Part shown: positions 1 to 5,813 of the stretch, one piece after another | How the letters are laid out: every line of letters begins with the position of its first letter | Numbering within the stretch: position 1 is the first letter of the stretch | Assembly (NCBI GenBank): GCA_041690535.1 | Contig: JAWLHA010000115.1 | Span: 1 to 7,638, forward strand | Source: JAWLHA01 sp041690535 | Lineage (GTDB): Bacteria > Pseudomonadota > Gammaproteobacteria > Thiohalomonadales > Thiohalomonadaceae | Direction: 5' to 3' | DNA: 7,638 nt | Notes under the pieces: generated by a model | The model's input: only the letters and a program-made list of their open reading frames with translations | The model's database searches: none | What the model was told of the DNA's origin: nothing | Position numbers and translations under genes: made by a program

Positions 1-94
1 CCGCGGCATAAGTGCGTCCTTGCACCCATCCCTGCGGCCGACGACCTGCTTTCAAGGACTTACATCGCTCTTGGCTAAGTGTGCGTTTACCCTG
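1..94 (+). repeat. Dispersed intergenic repeat, copy A
   Basis: About 94 bases match the reverse complement of 7403-7496 with about 7 mismatches by hand alignment. The core CGGCCGACGACCTGCTTTCA (37-56) and its continuation to about position 76 are identical in both copies. A shorter third copy lies at 1869-1920 in the same orientation as this one. No reading frame is shared convincingly, so I treat it as a non-coding dispersed repeat. It may extend left of the window. The family is not one I can name. Confidence 0.85.
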
Positions 95-201
95 GGACGA
101 GGGGCGAGATGCGAGGGGTTGAGTGCGCGATGCGCACGGAGATCTAAATGGCCGCGAGCACAGGGCTCCTCCCTCGCATCTCGCTACTCGTAACTCGTCC
201 C
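94..201. repeat. Long inverted repeat downstream of the first HDOD gene
   Basis: Two pairs of arms match perfectly: GGGACGAG (94-101) with CTCGTCCC (194-201), and GCGAGATGCGAGGG (104-117) with CCCTCGCATCTCGC (171-184). A small hairpin, GTGCGC-GAT-GCGCAC, sits inside at 123-137. The element directly abuts repeat copy A and ends 5 bases before the stop codon of the minus-strand gene at 207. A transcript of that gene would therefore fold into a long stem just after the stop, which could end or stabilise the mRNA. There is no T-run typical of an intrinsic terminator. Confidence 0.7.
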
Positions 202-206
202 TGCCT

Positions 207-1526
207 CTAAGCGGCCAGCCCCCGGGCCATGCGATCAAGGTGGGCCGCTTCGTCGAACAGGCCGGCGACCACCTCCCGGGCATGCCCGCCATCCAGCCCC
301 AGCGCCGCCGTGAGCGCGGCGGGCAGCGTGTCGTCATCGCCGTCTCCCAGCCCGTGGCTCTTCAGCAGGCGGTCGACCACGAGGTTCAGGTTCGCATAGA
401 CCGCGTGTTCGCCCCGGTAGGCGGGATTGTGGTGTTCCCGGACCGCCACCTTCACCTCCTCGGGCATGTTCCACGCCCGCATCAGCCAGTGGCCGATCTG
501 GGGATGGATGATGCCCACGAGGCGCCGCTCCAGCGCGGTGACGGGCAAGTCGGGGTGAGCGGCAACCGCAGCGTTGAGCTTCGCGAACTCCTCCTGGAGA
601 GAGTGCCCCAGCAGCAAGGTGCCGAAGTTGTGGAGCAGCCCGGTCAGGTAGGCCATCCCGGGGCGTACCTTCAGGGCCGGGGGGAGCAGGGCGCAGAGGG
701 ATTGGGCCGCCGTGGCGCTGAACACCGCATGGCGCCAGAAGGCGTCGAGTCCGAGCGGCCCGCTCGCGGGCACGGTGAGGTTGCGACAGGTCGCCACCCC
801 CAGGGCCAGGTTCAACGCCATGTCGAAACCGAGCACATTGGAGATGGCCCCCTCAATGCTCTCCACCTGGCCACGGAAGCCAAAGAAGGGCGAACGGGCG
901 TAGCGGATCACTTGGGCGGCGAGGCTCGGGTCGCGTGCTACGATGGCAGCGAGCTCCGCGATATCCGGTTCGGACTGGGCCCGGAGCCACAATAGCCGGT
1001 TTGCGGTCTGCGGCATGGGGGGAAGGCGGCGCAACCGTTCCACCCGCTCCCTCAGGCCATTTGGCACCCGGGGCTCAGGGGCGGGCGCCGGCGGTTGAAC
1101 AAACCGACCCCAGCGCGACTTGGCCTGGAGGCGGCGGAAATCGGCGCCGCTCATGCAGAGCAGGGTGCCGGCGCGCCCGGGGTGGAAGCAGATCTCCTCG
1201 GCTCCATAGAGCGCTTCGTCACCGACGGTCAGCACGCCATAGGGCGACCCCACGGGAGGGAGGTGCTCCGGATCGCAGCCGGGAAAAAGCGTGGCAACCA
1301 GGGCCGCAGGGGCATCGGTGAGCTTGCGGCCGAGCAGCCGCTCGAGTTTACACAGGTCCAGCACCCGATCCTGCGCCAGGAGGGCGAGGATCGGGCCGTG
1401 CTTGTCCAGCAGCAGCCGGCCGCGGGCCAGGCGCGCGTGGGGCGCACGCTCCTCTTCGATTCGGGAGAGCGCATAACGGATGCCGTGGCTCGCCAGATAC
1501 TCTTTGAGAACGGAATCCAGGGGCAT
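207..1526 (-). CDS. YbaK/EbsC-like plus HDOD domain signalling protein (paralogue 1)
   Basis: A 439-residue protein with two parts. Residues about 1-140 resemble the YbaK/ProX aminoacyl-tRNA deacylase fold, with the LPPVGSPYG segment at 89-97. Residues about 168-365 are an HDOD domain, with LPPMPQ at 168-173, DPSLAAQVIRYARSPFFGF at 199-217, LGFDM at 232-236 and GLLHN at 296-300. HDOD domains are HD-hydrolase relatives that usually act as signalling outputs without catalysis. The HD pair is His299-Asn300 here, whereas the paralogue at 1977-3377 keeps His-Asp. The position I align with the YbaK catalytic lysine is Arg35, so deacylase activity is doubtful. The start codon at 1526 is supported because MPLDSVLKEYLASHG lines up with the paralogue's N-terminus; the ribosome binding site is weak. 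The protein is probably cytoplasmic, with no signal peptide or membrane segment seen. Its target is unknown. Confidence 0.85.
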   Translation of the reverse strand: MPLDSVLKEYLASHGIRYALSRIEEERAPHARLARGRLLLDKHGPILALLAQDRVLDLCKLERLLGRKLTDAPAALVATLFPGCDPEHLPPVGSPYGVLTVGDEALYGAEEICFHPGRAGTLLCMSGADFRRLQAKSRWGRFVQPPAPAPEPRVPNGLRERVERLRRLPPMPQTANRLLWLRAQSEPDIAELAAIVARDPSLAAQVIRYARSPFFGFRGQVESIEGAISNVLGFDMALNLALGVATCRNLTVPASGPLGLDAFWRHAVFSATAAQSLCALLPPALKVRPGMAYLTGLLHNFGTLLLGHSLQEEFAKLNAAVAAHPDLPVTALERRLVGIIHPQIGHWLMRAWNMPEEVKVAVREHHNPAYRGEHAVYANLNLVVDRLLKSHGLGDGDDDTLPAALTAALGLDGGHAREVVAGLFDEAAHLDRMARGLAA

Positions 1527-1545
1527 GACGGTACTCAGATCCGCC

Positions 1546-1570
1546 TTTGGGGTACAAAAAGTACTCCAAA
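1546..1570 (-). promoter_or_regulatory. Hairpin in the leader of the first HDOD gene
   Basis: A 10-bp stem with one G-T wobble: TTTGGGGTAC (1546-1555) pairs with GTACTCCAAA (1561-1570) around an AAAAA loop (TTTTT on the gene's strand). It ends 19 bases upstream of the ATG at 1526. It could be an operator, an mRNA leader structure limiting translation, or an attenuator. The stem is seen directly; the role is inference. Confidence 0.5.
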
Positions 1571-1677
1571 GCGGCGGGAGCGTTCCGTGTCATGGCTCAC
1601 GATTTCCGGATCAGGGCGCAGGGATCAAGGCCGCTTGGGCATCCTGCCCCGAGTGAACAACCTATAGAGAGATCACA

Positions 1678-1869
1678 CCTAGAGCACCGAACAGATAAAT
1701 CCGAGGCGCCCAACATATAGGGTGGATAAGCGCAGCGCATCCACCGTGCGGCGTCGAATTGGTGGATGCGCTGCGCTTATCCACCCTACCTCGGTTCGCT
1801 GCCCCGCCACCTGCGGCGCAACTTGGCTGCAATTGGCGATCTTTCGGTTTACCTGTTCGGTGCTCTAGG
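1678..1869. mobile_element. Nested inverted-repeat MITE-like element, about 192 bp
   Basis: The outer terminal repeats are 22 bp (1678-1699 and 1848-1869) with one mismatch, beginning CCTAGAGCACCGAACAG. Inside is a perfect 28-bp inverted repeat at 1718-1745 and 1761-1788. No open frame could encode a transposase, so if mobile it would be non-autonomous. I found no target duplication next to the ends, and the right end abuts repeat copy B directly. Part of the left half recurs at 5596-5642, which supports a real repeated unit. The GGGTGGATAAGCG inner motif is of a kind widespread in proteobacterial intergenic DNA. Confidence 0.75.
1718..1788. repeat. Perfect 28-bp inverted repeat with 15-bp loop
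   Basis: The left arm 1718-1745 starts TAGGGTGGATAAGCGCAGCG and the right arm 1761-1788 is its exact reverse complement, with a 15-base spacer (1746-1760). This is the core of the element at 1678-1869. As RNA it would form a very stable stem that could block read-through between the two HDOD genes. Confidence 0.9.
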
Positions 1870-1920
1870 CGTCCTTGCCCATCCTTGCGGCCGACGACCT
1901 GCTTCCAAGGACTTGCATCG
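1869..1920 (+). repeat. Dispersed intergenic repeat, copy B (short)
   Basis: GCGTCCTTGC is followed by a 2-base deletion relative to copy A, then the core CGGCCGACGACCTGCTT and AAGGACTT-CATCG with single-base differences. Similarity to copies A (1-94) and C (7403-7496) stops at about 1920, so the outer third of the longer copies is missing. Its left edge coincides with the right end of the MITE-like element at 1869, suggesting one inserted beside or into the other. Confidence 0.75.
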
Positions 1921-1976
1921 ACTCAGGGAAGCGGCCGGGGACTGTCCGCCGCCCCGCTCCTGCCCCCTTCGTTCCC

Positions 1977-3377
1977 TCAAGCCGCCAACTGCTGGGCGAT
2001 TTGGTCCAGGGCCTCTCTCCCTTCCAGAATGCGATCGGCCAGCCGGTCCAGACGGGCCGGGTCGAGGCCGAGGGCCGTCAGGATGCTCCGCGGCAGGTCG
2101 CTGCCGGCCCCGAGGCCATAGCCACGCATCCGCAGGAGATGATTGGCCACCTGGACCACCTGGGCATAAGCATTGTGTGGACCGGCGTAGGTTTCGTTGT
2201 GGTGCTCCCGCACCGCCATGATCACCGGCTCCGGCATGTTCCAGGCCTTCATGAGCCAGCCGCCCACCCGCGCATGATCCACGCCGATGACCCGCTTCTC
2301 CATGAGCACCACCGGGACCTCTGGATTGGCGGCCACCAACCGGTTGATGAGGAAGAATTCGGGCGCGAAGACGTGACCGATGACCAGGAAGCCGAAGTCA
2401 TGCAGCAGGCCGGCCAGGTAGGCCACATCGGGCTTCACCCGCATGTGGGATGGCAACATGGCGGCGATCCCCTGGCTCAGGGCGGCCCCATAGACCGAGT
2501 GGCGCCAGAAGGCCTCCAGCCCCAAAGGGCCCTCGTAGGGGCAGCGCAACGCCTTGCCCACCGCCAGCCCAAGGGCCATGGTCGCCACCATGTCAAAGCC
2601 GAGCACCCGAAGCGAATCTTCGATGCTCTCCACCTTGCCCCGGTAGCCGAAAAAGGGGGAGCGGGCATAGCGGACCACCTGGGCGGCCAGGCTGGGGTCG
2701 AGGGCCACGCTGGCGGCCAGATCGTGAATGGTGGTTTTCGGATCGTTGCGCAGTTGCAGAATGCGGGCGGCCACCTGCGGCATGGGGGGAAGCTCTCGCA
2801 GCCGCTGCACTTGCTCCCTGGCCTCACGCAGCGGTCGCAGGCCGCGGAAGCGGTGGGTCCGCGTCACCCCCTGCGCGCTCACGAATTCGTCCGCCCCCTG
2901 GGCGACGAGGATCACCGCCGGGCGACTCCAGCGGCCCCAACGGACCTCCCCGAGCATGCGGCGAAACTCGGCCTGCCTGAGCCGTAACAGGCTGGTGTGC
3001 AGTCCCGGCTCGACGATCACCTCCTCCAGAATCCCCAGGCGCTCATCGACGATCACGGGGATGCCGTAGGGCTCGCCCACGGGGGGGATCGCCCCCGGCT
3101 CGCAGTCCTGGAAAAAGGGGGTGGTGATGCGCGGCGGGGCCGGCTCCAGGGCACGGCCAAGGTGGACCTTGATGGCGGCGAAGTCGAGCAGGTGGGTGGC
3201 CGGGATCAGGGCCAGCAGCAGCCCTTCTCGATCCTGCAGCAGAATGGCGCGGGCCAGTCGGCCGGAGGGGATACCCGCGGCGAGTGCGGCATCCTGAAGG
3301 GTACGGGTGGGTGCGTGGCGAATGACTTCGCAAGCGACGCCCTTGCGGCGCAGGTAGGTTTCGACGGAATTCCCCAT
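1977..3377 (-). CDS. YbaK/EbsC-like plus HDOD domain signalling protein (paralogue 2)
   Basis: A 466-residue protein with the same architecture as the gene at 207-1526. The N-terminal YbaK/EbsC-like domain spans about residues 1-145 (LLLALIPATHLLDF at 53-66, IPPVGEPYGIPVIVDERLG at 97-115). A linker with several arginines (about 146-195) leads to the HDOD domain (about 197-390: LPPMPQ, DPSLAAQVVRYARSPFFGY, LGFDM, GLLHDFG with His326-Asp327). The catalytic lysine of YbaK deacylases appears replaced by Arg43 in LARAILL. Such fusions are known in proteobacteria as HDOD-containing proteins; their ligand is unknown. I chose the ATG at 3377 over one at 3437 because GGAG sits 7 bases upstream and MGNSVETYL aligns with the paralogue's start. 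It is divergent from murU. It is clearly diverged from paralogue 1, so the duplication is old. Confidence 0.87.
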   Translation of the reverse strand: MGNSVETYLRRKGVACEVIRHAPTRTLQDAALAAGIPSGRLARAILLQDREGLLLALIPATHLLDFAAIKVHLGRALEPAPPRITTPFFQDCEPGAIPPVGEPYGIPVIVDERLGILEEVIVEPGLHTSLLRLRQAEFRRMLGEVRWGRWSRPAVILVAQGADEFVSAQGVTRTHRFRGLRPLREAREQVQRLRELPPMPQVAARILQLRNDPKTTIHDLAASVALDPSLAAQVVRYARSPFFGYRGKVESIEDSLRVLGFDMVATMALGLAVGKALRCPYEGPLGLEAFWRHSVYGAALSQGIAAMLPSHMRVKPDVAYLAGLLHDFGFLVIGHVFAPEFFLINRLVAANPEVPVVLMEKRVIGVDHARVGGWLMKAWNMPEPVIMAVREHHNETYAGPHNAYAQVVQVANHLLRMRGYGLGAGSDLPRSILTALGLDPARLDRLADRILEGREALDQIAQQLAA

Positions 3378-3502
3378 GGCAAGGCTCCAAACCGGTTGAT
3401 GCCTGTTAGACCGTTCTGCCGCAAGTGCCGGTTCCATGGGGATGCGCCAAAGGACGGCCGTGGATATGATGGGCTATCGGGGCAAGATACGACGACGTTC
3501 CA
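3378..3502. promoter_or_regulatory. Divergent promoter region between the HDOD gene and murU
   Basis: A 125-bp spacer between two divergent start codons must hold both promoters. For murU, TATGAT at 3465-3470 (inside TGGATATGAT) resembles a sigma-70 -10 box, but I see no good -35 at the right distance. murU also lacks a clear Shine-Dalgarno before its ATG. No strong box stands out for the minus strand. The individual elements are weakly supported; the position of the region is solid. Confidence 0.4.
3385..3388 (-). promoter_or_regulatory. Ribosome binding site deciding the start of the second HDOD gene
   Basis: On the minus strand GGAG is followed by a 7-base spacer and then the ATG at 3377. 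No comparable site precedes the upstream in-frame ATG at 3437, which would add 20 poorly conserved residues. Confidence 0.6.
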
Positions 3503-4165
3503 ATGAAGGCAATGATCCTCGCCGCCGGCCGCGGCGAGCGGATGCGACCGCTCACCGATACGCTGCCCAAACCGCTGCTGCGCGCGGGTGGGCGGGCACT
3601 TATTGAGTACCACCTCCTGGCCCTGGCCGCGGCCGGGGTGGGGGAGGTCGTGATTAATCACGCCCACCTCGGGGCCCGGATCGAAGCGGCCCTCGGCGAC
3701 GGCCAGCGCTACTGCCTGCGGATTCGGTATTCCCCCGAGGCAGAGGCCCTGGAGACCGCGGGGGGCATCATTCAGGCCCTTCCCATGCTCGGCCCGGAGC
3801 CGTTTCTGGTGATCAACGGCGATGTCTGGAGCGATATCCCCCTGGCGCCGCTGCTCCGTGAACCGCCGGGGCTGGCCCATTTGGTGCTGGTGAGCAACCC
3901 GCCTCACCACCCCGGGGGAGACTTCGCCCTGGGGCCTGACGGCCGCCTTGCACAGCAGGGGGAGAAGCGCCACACCTTCTCCGGCATCGGAATCTACCGG
4001 ACCGCGCTGTTCGAGAGGGTTGCTCCCGGCCGCCGTCCCCTGGCACCGCTGCTGCGGGCGGCCATGGACCGCGGCGAGGTGACGGGCGAGCTCTACAGCG
4101 GCCGGTGGCTGGATGTGGGCACCCCGGAGCGCCTTCGCGCGCTGGATGAGGCGCTGGGCGGTTGA
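3503..4165 (+). CDS. murU: N-acetylmuramate alpha-1-phosphate uridylyltransferase, MurU-like
   Basis: A 220-residue nucleotidyltransferase. The N-terminal signature LAAGRGERMRPLTDTLPKP (6-24) is the nucleotide-binding loop, with Lys23 in the PKP motif. INHAHLG (51-57), YSPEAEALETAGGI (76-89), the metal-binding Asp107 in INGDVWSD and WLDVGTPERL (202-211) all follow the order and spacing I know from Pseudomonas MurU, which is of similar length. MurU transfers UMP from UTP to MurNAc-1-phosphate, the step that bypasses de novo UDP-MurNAc synthesis in peptidoglycan recycling and gives fosfomycin tolerance in Pseudomonas. It acts in the cytoplasm. Its usual partner kinase AmgK is often adjacent, but it is not here: the HDOD gene lies divergently upstream and a MITE follows. 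A related hexose-1-phosphate nucleotidyltransferase is the main alternative, but the motif match favours MurU. Confidence 0.85.
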   Translation: MKAMILAAGRGERMRPLTDTLPKPLLRAGGRALIEYHLLALAAAGVGEVVINHAHLGARIEAALGDGQRYCLRIRYSPEAEALETAGGIIQALPMLGPEPFLVINGDVWSDIPLAPLLREPPGLAHLVLVSNPPHHPGGDFALGPDGRLAQQGEKRHTFSGIGIYRTALFERVAPGRRPLAPLLRAAMDRGEVTGELYSGRWLDVGTPERLRALDEALGG

Positions 4166-4204
4166 GGCATCGTTGGCACCGCGGATTGCAAAGCGCCCCG
4201 TATC

Positions 4205-4339
4205 GTAACTACTCGCCCTCATTCCCGCGAAGGCGGGAATCCAGTACTGCGCAAGTGTTGAGGACACCACTCGTTCAGTCGTCACTTTTCTGGATTCCCG
4301 CCTTCGCGGGAATGACCGTTTAGGGGGGCGAGTAGTTAC
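4205..4339. mobile_element. 135-bp MITE with 14-bp terminal repeats and 8-bp target duplication
   Basis: The ends GTAACTACTCGCCC (4205-4218) and GGGCGAGTAGTTAC (4326-4339) are perfect inverted repeats. The flanks 4197-4204 and 4340-4347 are both CCCGTATC, an apparent 8-bp target-site duplication (9 bp if the shared C is counted). Inside lies a perfect 25-bp inverted repeat (4220-4244 and 4290-4314). No coding capacity is present, so movement would need a transposase supplied elsewhere. Removing the element and one CCCGTATC gives a continuous murU downstream region. It sits 39 bases after the murU stop and could also act as a bidirectional terminator. Confidence 0.85.
4220..4314. repeat. Paired ATTCCC-N8-GGGAAT hairpins inside the MITE
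   Basis: Each half (4220-4244 and 4290-4314) contains ATTCCC-N8-GGGAAT, the consensus form of the neisserial dRS3 repeat, here with stem ATTCCCGC/GCGGGAAT and a four-base loop. The two halves are exact reverse complements over 25 bases, separated by 45 bases. They can form either two small hairpins or one long stem. Resemblance to dRS3 is by consensus only; such units are also common in other proteobacteria. Confidence 0.8.
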
Positions 4340-4485
4340 CCCGTATCTTCCATTTCGCCCCTGCGCAGCAGTTTGACGGTGCGGCCCCGTCAGGTGGCCT
4401 GCGGCCCGGATCTGCATCCCGCTTGGGGGGCACGGCGCGCTCTCACTGCTATGGTTGTCGTGCCAGTCGAGCAGCCATCGCCAGC

Positions 4486-4490
4486 GGGAG
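4486..4490 (+). promoter_or_regulatory. Ribosome binding site deciding the start of the M14 gene
   Basis: GGGAG lies 6 bases before the ATG at 4497. An in-frame ATG at 4455 would add 14 residues (MSCQSSSHRQREPL), but they are unlike the protein's body and have no such site, so 4497 is preferred. Confidence 0.6.
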
Positions 4491-4496
4491 CCTCTC

Positions 4497-5552
4497 ATGC
4501 CCATCGGGGAGAAGATCAGGCGCTCGTTTCGACGCCTTGCAGGGGGGCAGGCCGACTCCGCCCTCACCGAGTGGCAGGAGCTGCCGCCCGAATTGCTGGA
4601 GGTTTCCGCCACCGAGTTGTATCGCATCCTGCCCGGGCCCACCCTCATCCATCTGCGGGGCCATCACCCGGAACCCATCCTGCTCTCGGTGCTCCTGCAC
4701 GGTGATGAAACCTCGGGGTGGGAGGCCGCCCGATCACTGCTTCGGGAGTGGATGGGACGGCGGTTGCCGCGCGCGCTCTCCCTCTTCGTTGGCAACGTGG
4801 CGGCAGCGCGCGAGGGACGTCGGCGGCTGGAGGGGCAACCCGACTACAACCGCCTCTGGGGCGATAACGGCGCGCCGGGTGGGGAGCTGGCGCGGGAGGT
4901 TCGGAGCGCGATGGCGAAACGGGGCGTCTTCGCTGCGGCGGACTTCCACAACCGGCGCGGGGTGAGTCGTCACTACGTGATCGTGCCCCGGCTCACACCG
5001 CACTCCCTTTTCCTGGCCAACCTCTTCAGCCGGACCGTGGTGCACCTCCCGGGGGCGCAGACTACCCACGCTGCGGCTTTCAGTCGGCTCTGTCCCGCAG
5101 TCACCCTGGAGTGCGGTCCCCCGGGGCAGCCCCTCGGCATCACCCACGCCCGGGAATTCATGCAAGCGGTTCTGCACCTGAGGGCGGTGCCGAGTCACCC
5201 GGTTCCGACCAGCGACTACGAGCTCTACCGCACCGTGGCCACACTGCGGTTGCTGCCGGAGTTCAGCTTCGCCGTGGGGCTCGGCGCAGGGAGGGCGTCG
5301 GTCACGTTCAAGCCGGACCTGGAGGCGTTGAATTTCAACCCGCTGCCAGCGGGGACGAGTTTGGCCGCCGTTCGGGGGAAAAGCATGCCGGTGAGCCTGC
5401 GCAGCGGCGAGGGGGAGGAGCGGGCGGAGGAGTATCTACGGGTCGAGGATGGGGAGCTGCGAACCCGCAGGCCACTGACCCTGGCCATGGTGAGCCTGGC
5501 GCGGGAGGTGGTCCGCCAGGAGGCCCTGGCCTACCTCGTCGAACCGCAGTAG
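4497..5552 (+). CDS. M14-family metallohydrolase, succinylglutamate desuccinylase/aspartoacylase-like
   Basis: A 351-residue protein. LLHGDETSGW carries the zinc-binding pair His68 and Glu71 (HxxE), DFHN gives the third ligand His151, and DYNRLWG (116-122) corresponds to the substrate-binding N-R motif of this family. Glu205 in TLECGPPGQP is in the position of the catalytic glutamate. These point to an active zinc hydrolase of the AstE/AspA branch of M14, which cleaves an acyl-amide bond on a small substrate. It is not a convincing astE: no arginine succinyltransferase pathway genes are near, and the C-terminal part (about 230-351) is not one I recognise. The substrate is unknown. There is no signal peptide, so it is probably cytoplasmic. 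It follows murU on the same strand but is separated by 331 bases and a MITE, so co-transcription is doubtful. Confidence 0.8.
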   Translation: MPIGEKIRRSFRRLAGGQADSALTEWQELPPELLEVSATELYRILPGPTLIHLRGHHPEPILLSVLLHGDETSGWEAARSLLREWMGRRLPRALSLFVGNVAAAREGRRRLEGQPDYNRLWGDNGAPGGELAREVRSAMAKRGVFAAADFHNRRGVSRHYVIVPRLTPHSLFLANLFSRTVVHLPGAQTTHAAAFSRLCPAVTLECGPPGQPLGITHAREFMQAVLHLRAVPSHPVPTSDYELYRTVATLRLLPEFSFAVGLGAGRASVTFKPDLEALNFNPLPAGTSLAAVRGKSMPVSLRSGEGEERAEEYLRVEDGELRTRRPLTLAMVSLAREVVRQEALAYLVEPQ

Positions 5553-5595
5553 CCTGAATGGCACACGGAATCCGGAAGCGGATGCCGGGCCAGGT

Positions 5596-5642
5596 GCACG
5601 AACAGATAAACGCGATACGCAAAGTACGCGGGTGGATAAGCG
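5596..5642 (+). repeat. Half copy of the 1678-1869 element
   Basis: GAACAGATAAA (5600-5610) and GGGTGGATAAGCG (5630-5642) match 1689-1699 and 1720-1732, with start-to-start spacing of 30 versus 31 bases. The bases between have diverged and the right half of the element is absent. This looks like a decayed or half-sized member of the same family. Confidence 0.65.
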
Positions 5643-5661
5643 TTAGGGAAACGCTGATTAC

Positions 5662-5734
5662 TTCGTCATGCCCGCGAAGGCGGGCATCCAGTGCCTTGAC
5701 TTGTCTGGGCTCCCGCCTTCGCGGGAGCGACGAA
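5662..5734. repeat. Second hairpin pair of the MITE type, with compensatory changes
   Basis: The left unit 5667-5691 has stem ATGCCCGC/GCGGGCAT. The right unit 5705-5729 has stem GCTCCCGC/GCGGGAGC. They are flanked by TTCGTC (5662-5667) and GACGAA (5729-5734). They are homologous to the units at 4220-4244 and 4290-4314, but the spacer is only 13 bases and the outer GTAACTACTCGCCC ends are missing. Base changes in one stem arm are matched in the other. Confidence 0.8.
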
Positions 5735-5813
5735 AGCGGAATTGCGTTTGCTTGAGGTGTCGGGAGGTCGAAGAGCGTGCCCGGCGTTCCCTGCGGGCTG
5801 CGGAAAGGCGAAA

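Larger units (their letters stand above)
1527..1976. other. 450-bp gene-free stretch between the two HDOD genes
   Basis: No credible gene lies here; open frames in this stretch are low-complexity or shadows of neighbouring genes. It holds the leader hairpin of the first gene (1546-1570), about 100 bases in which I see no clear promoter for that gene, a nested inverted-repeat element (1678-1869), repeat copy B (1869-1920) and about 56 GC-rich bases before the stop of the second HDOD gene. The first gene must be transcribed from here unless transcription reads through from the second gene across the repeats. Confidence 0.7.
4166..4496. other. 331-bp gene-free stretch between murU and the M14 gene
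   Basis: It contains the 135-bp MITE with its target duplication (4197-4347). The remaining 149 bases contain a small inverted repeat, TGACGG (4374-4379) with CCGTCA (4387-4392), and a possible extended -10 (TGCTATGGT, 4447-4455) for the downstream gene, without a convincing -35. I see no small gene here. Confidence 0.6.

Noticed and set aside
1678..1869. Target-site duplication around the nested element
   Set aside because: The flanks (GATCACA on the left, CGTCCTT on the right) do not match.
1875..2987. Plus-strand open frame of 370 codons
   Set aside because: It is antisense to the second HDOD gene and is a shadow of its codon pattern.
4373..4401. Sigma-70 promoter using TTGACG at 4373-4378
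   Set aside because: No -10-like hexamer follows at 16-18 bases; the region there is GC-rich.
3206..4648. Minus-strand open frame of 480 codons
   Set aside because: It runs antisense to murU and through the MITE, overlaps the second HDOD gene in another frame, and shows no domain I recognise.
5558..5755. Small plus-strand open frame of 65 codons after the M14 gene
   Set aside because: More than half of it is translated repeat sequence, and no ribosome binding site precedes it.
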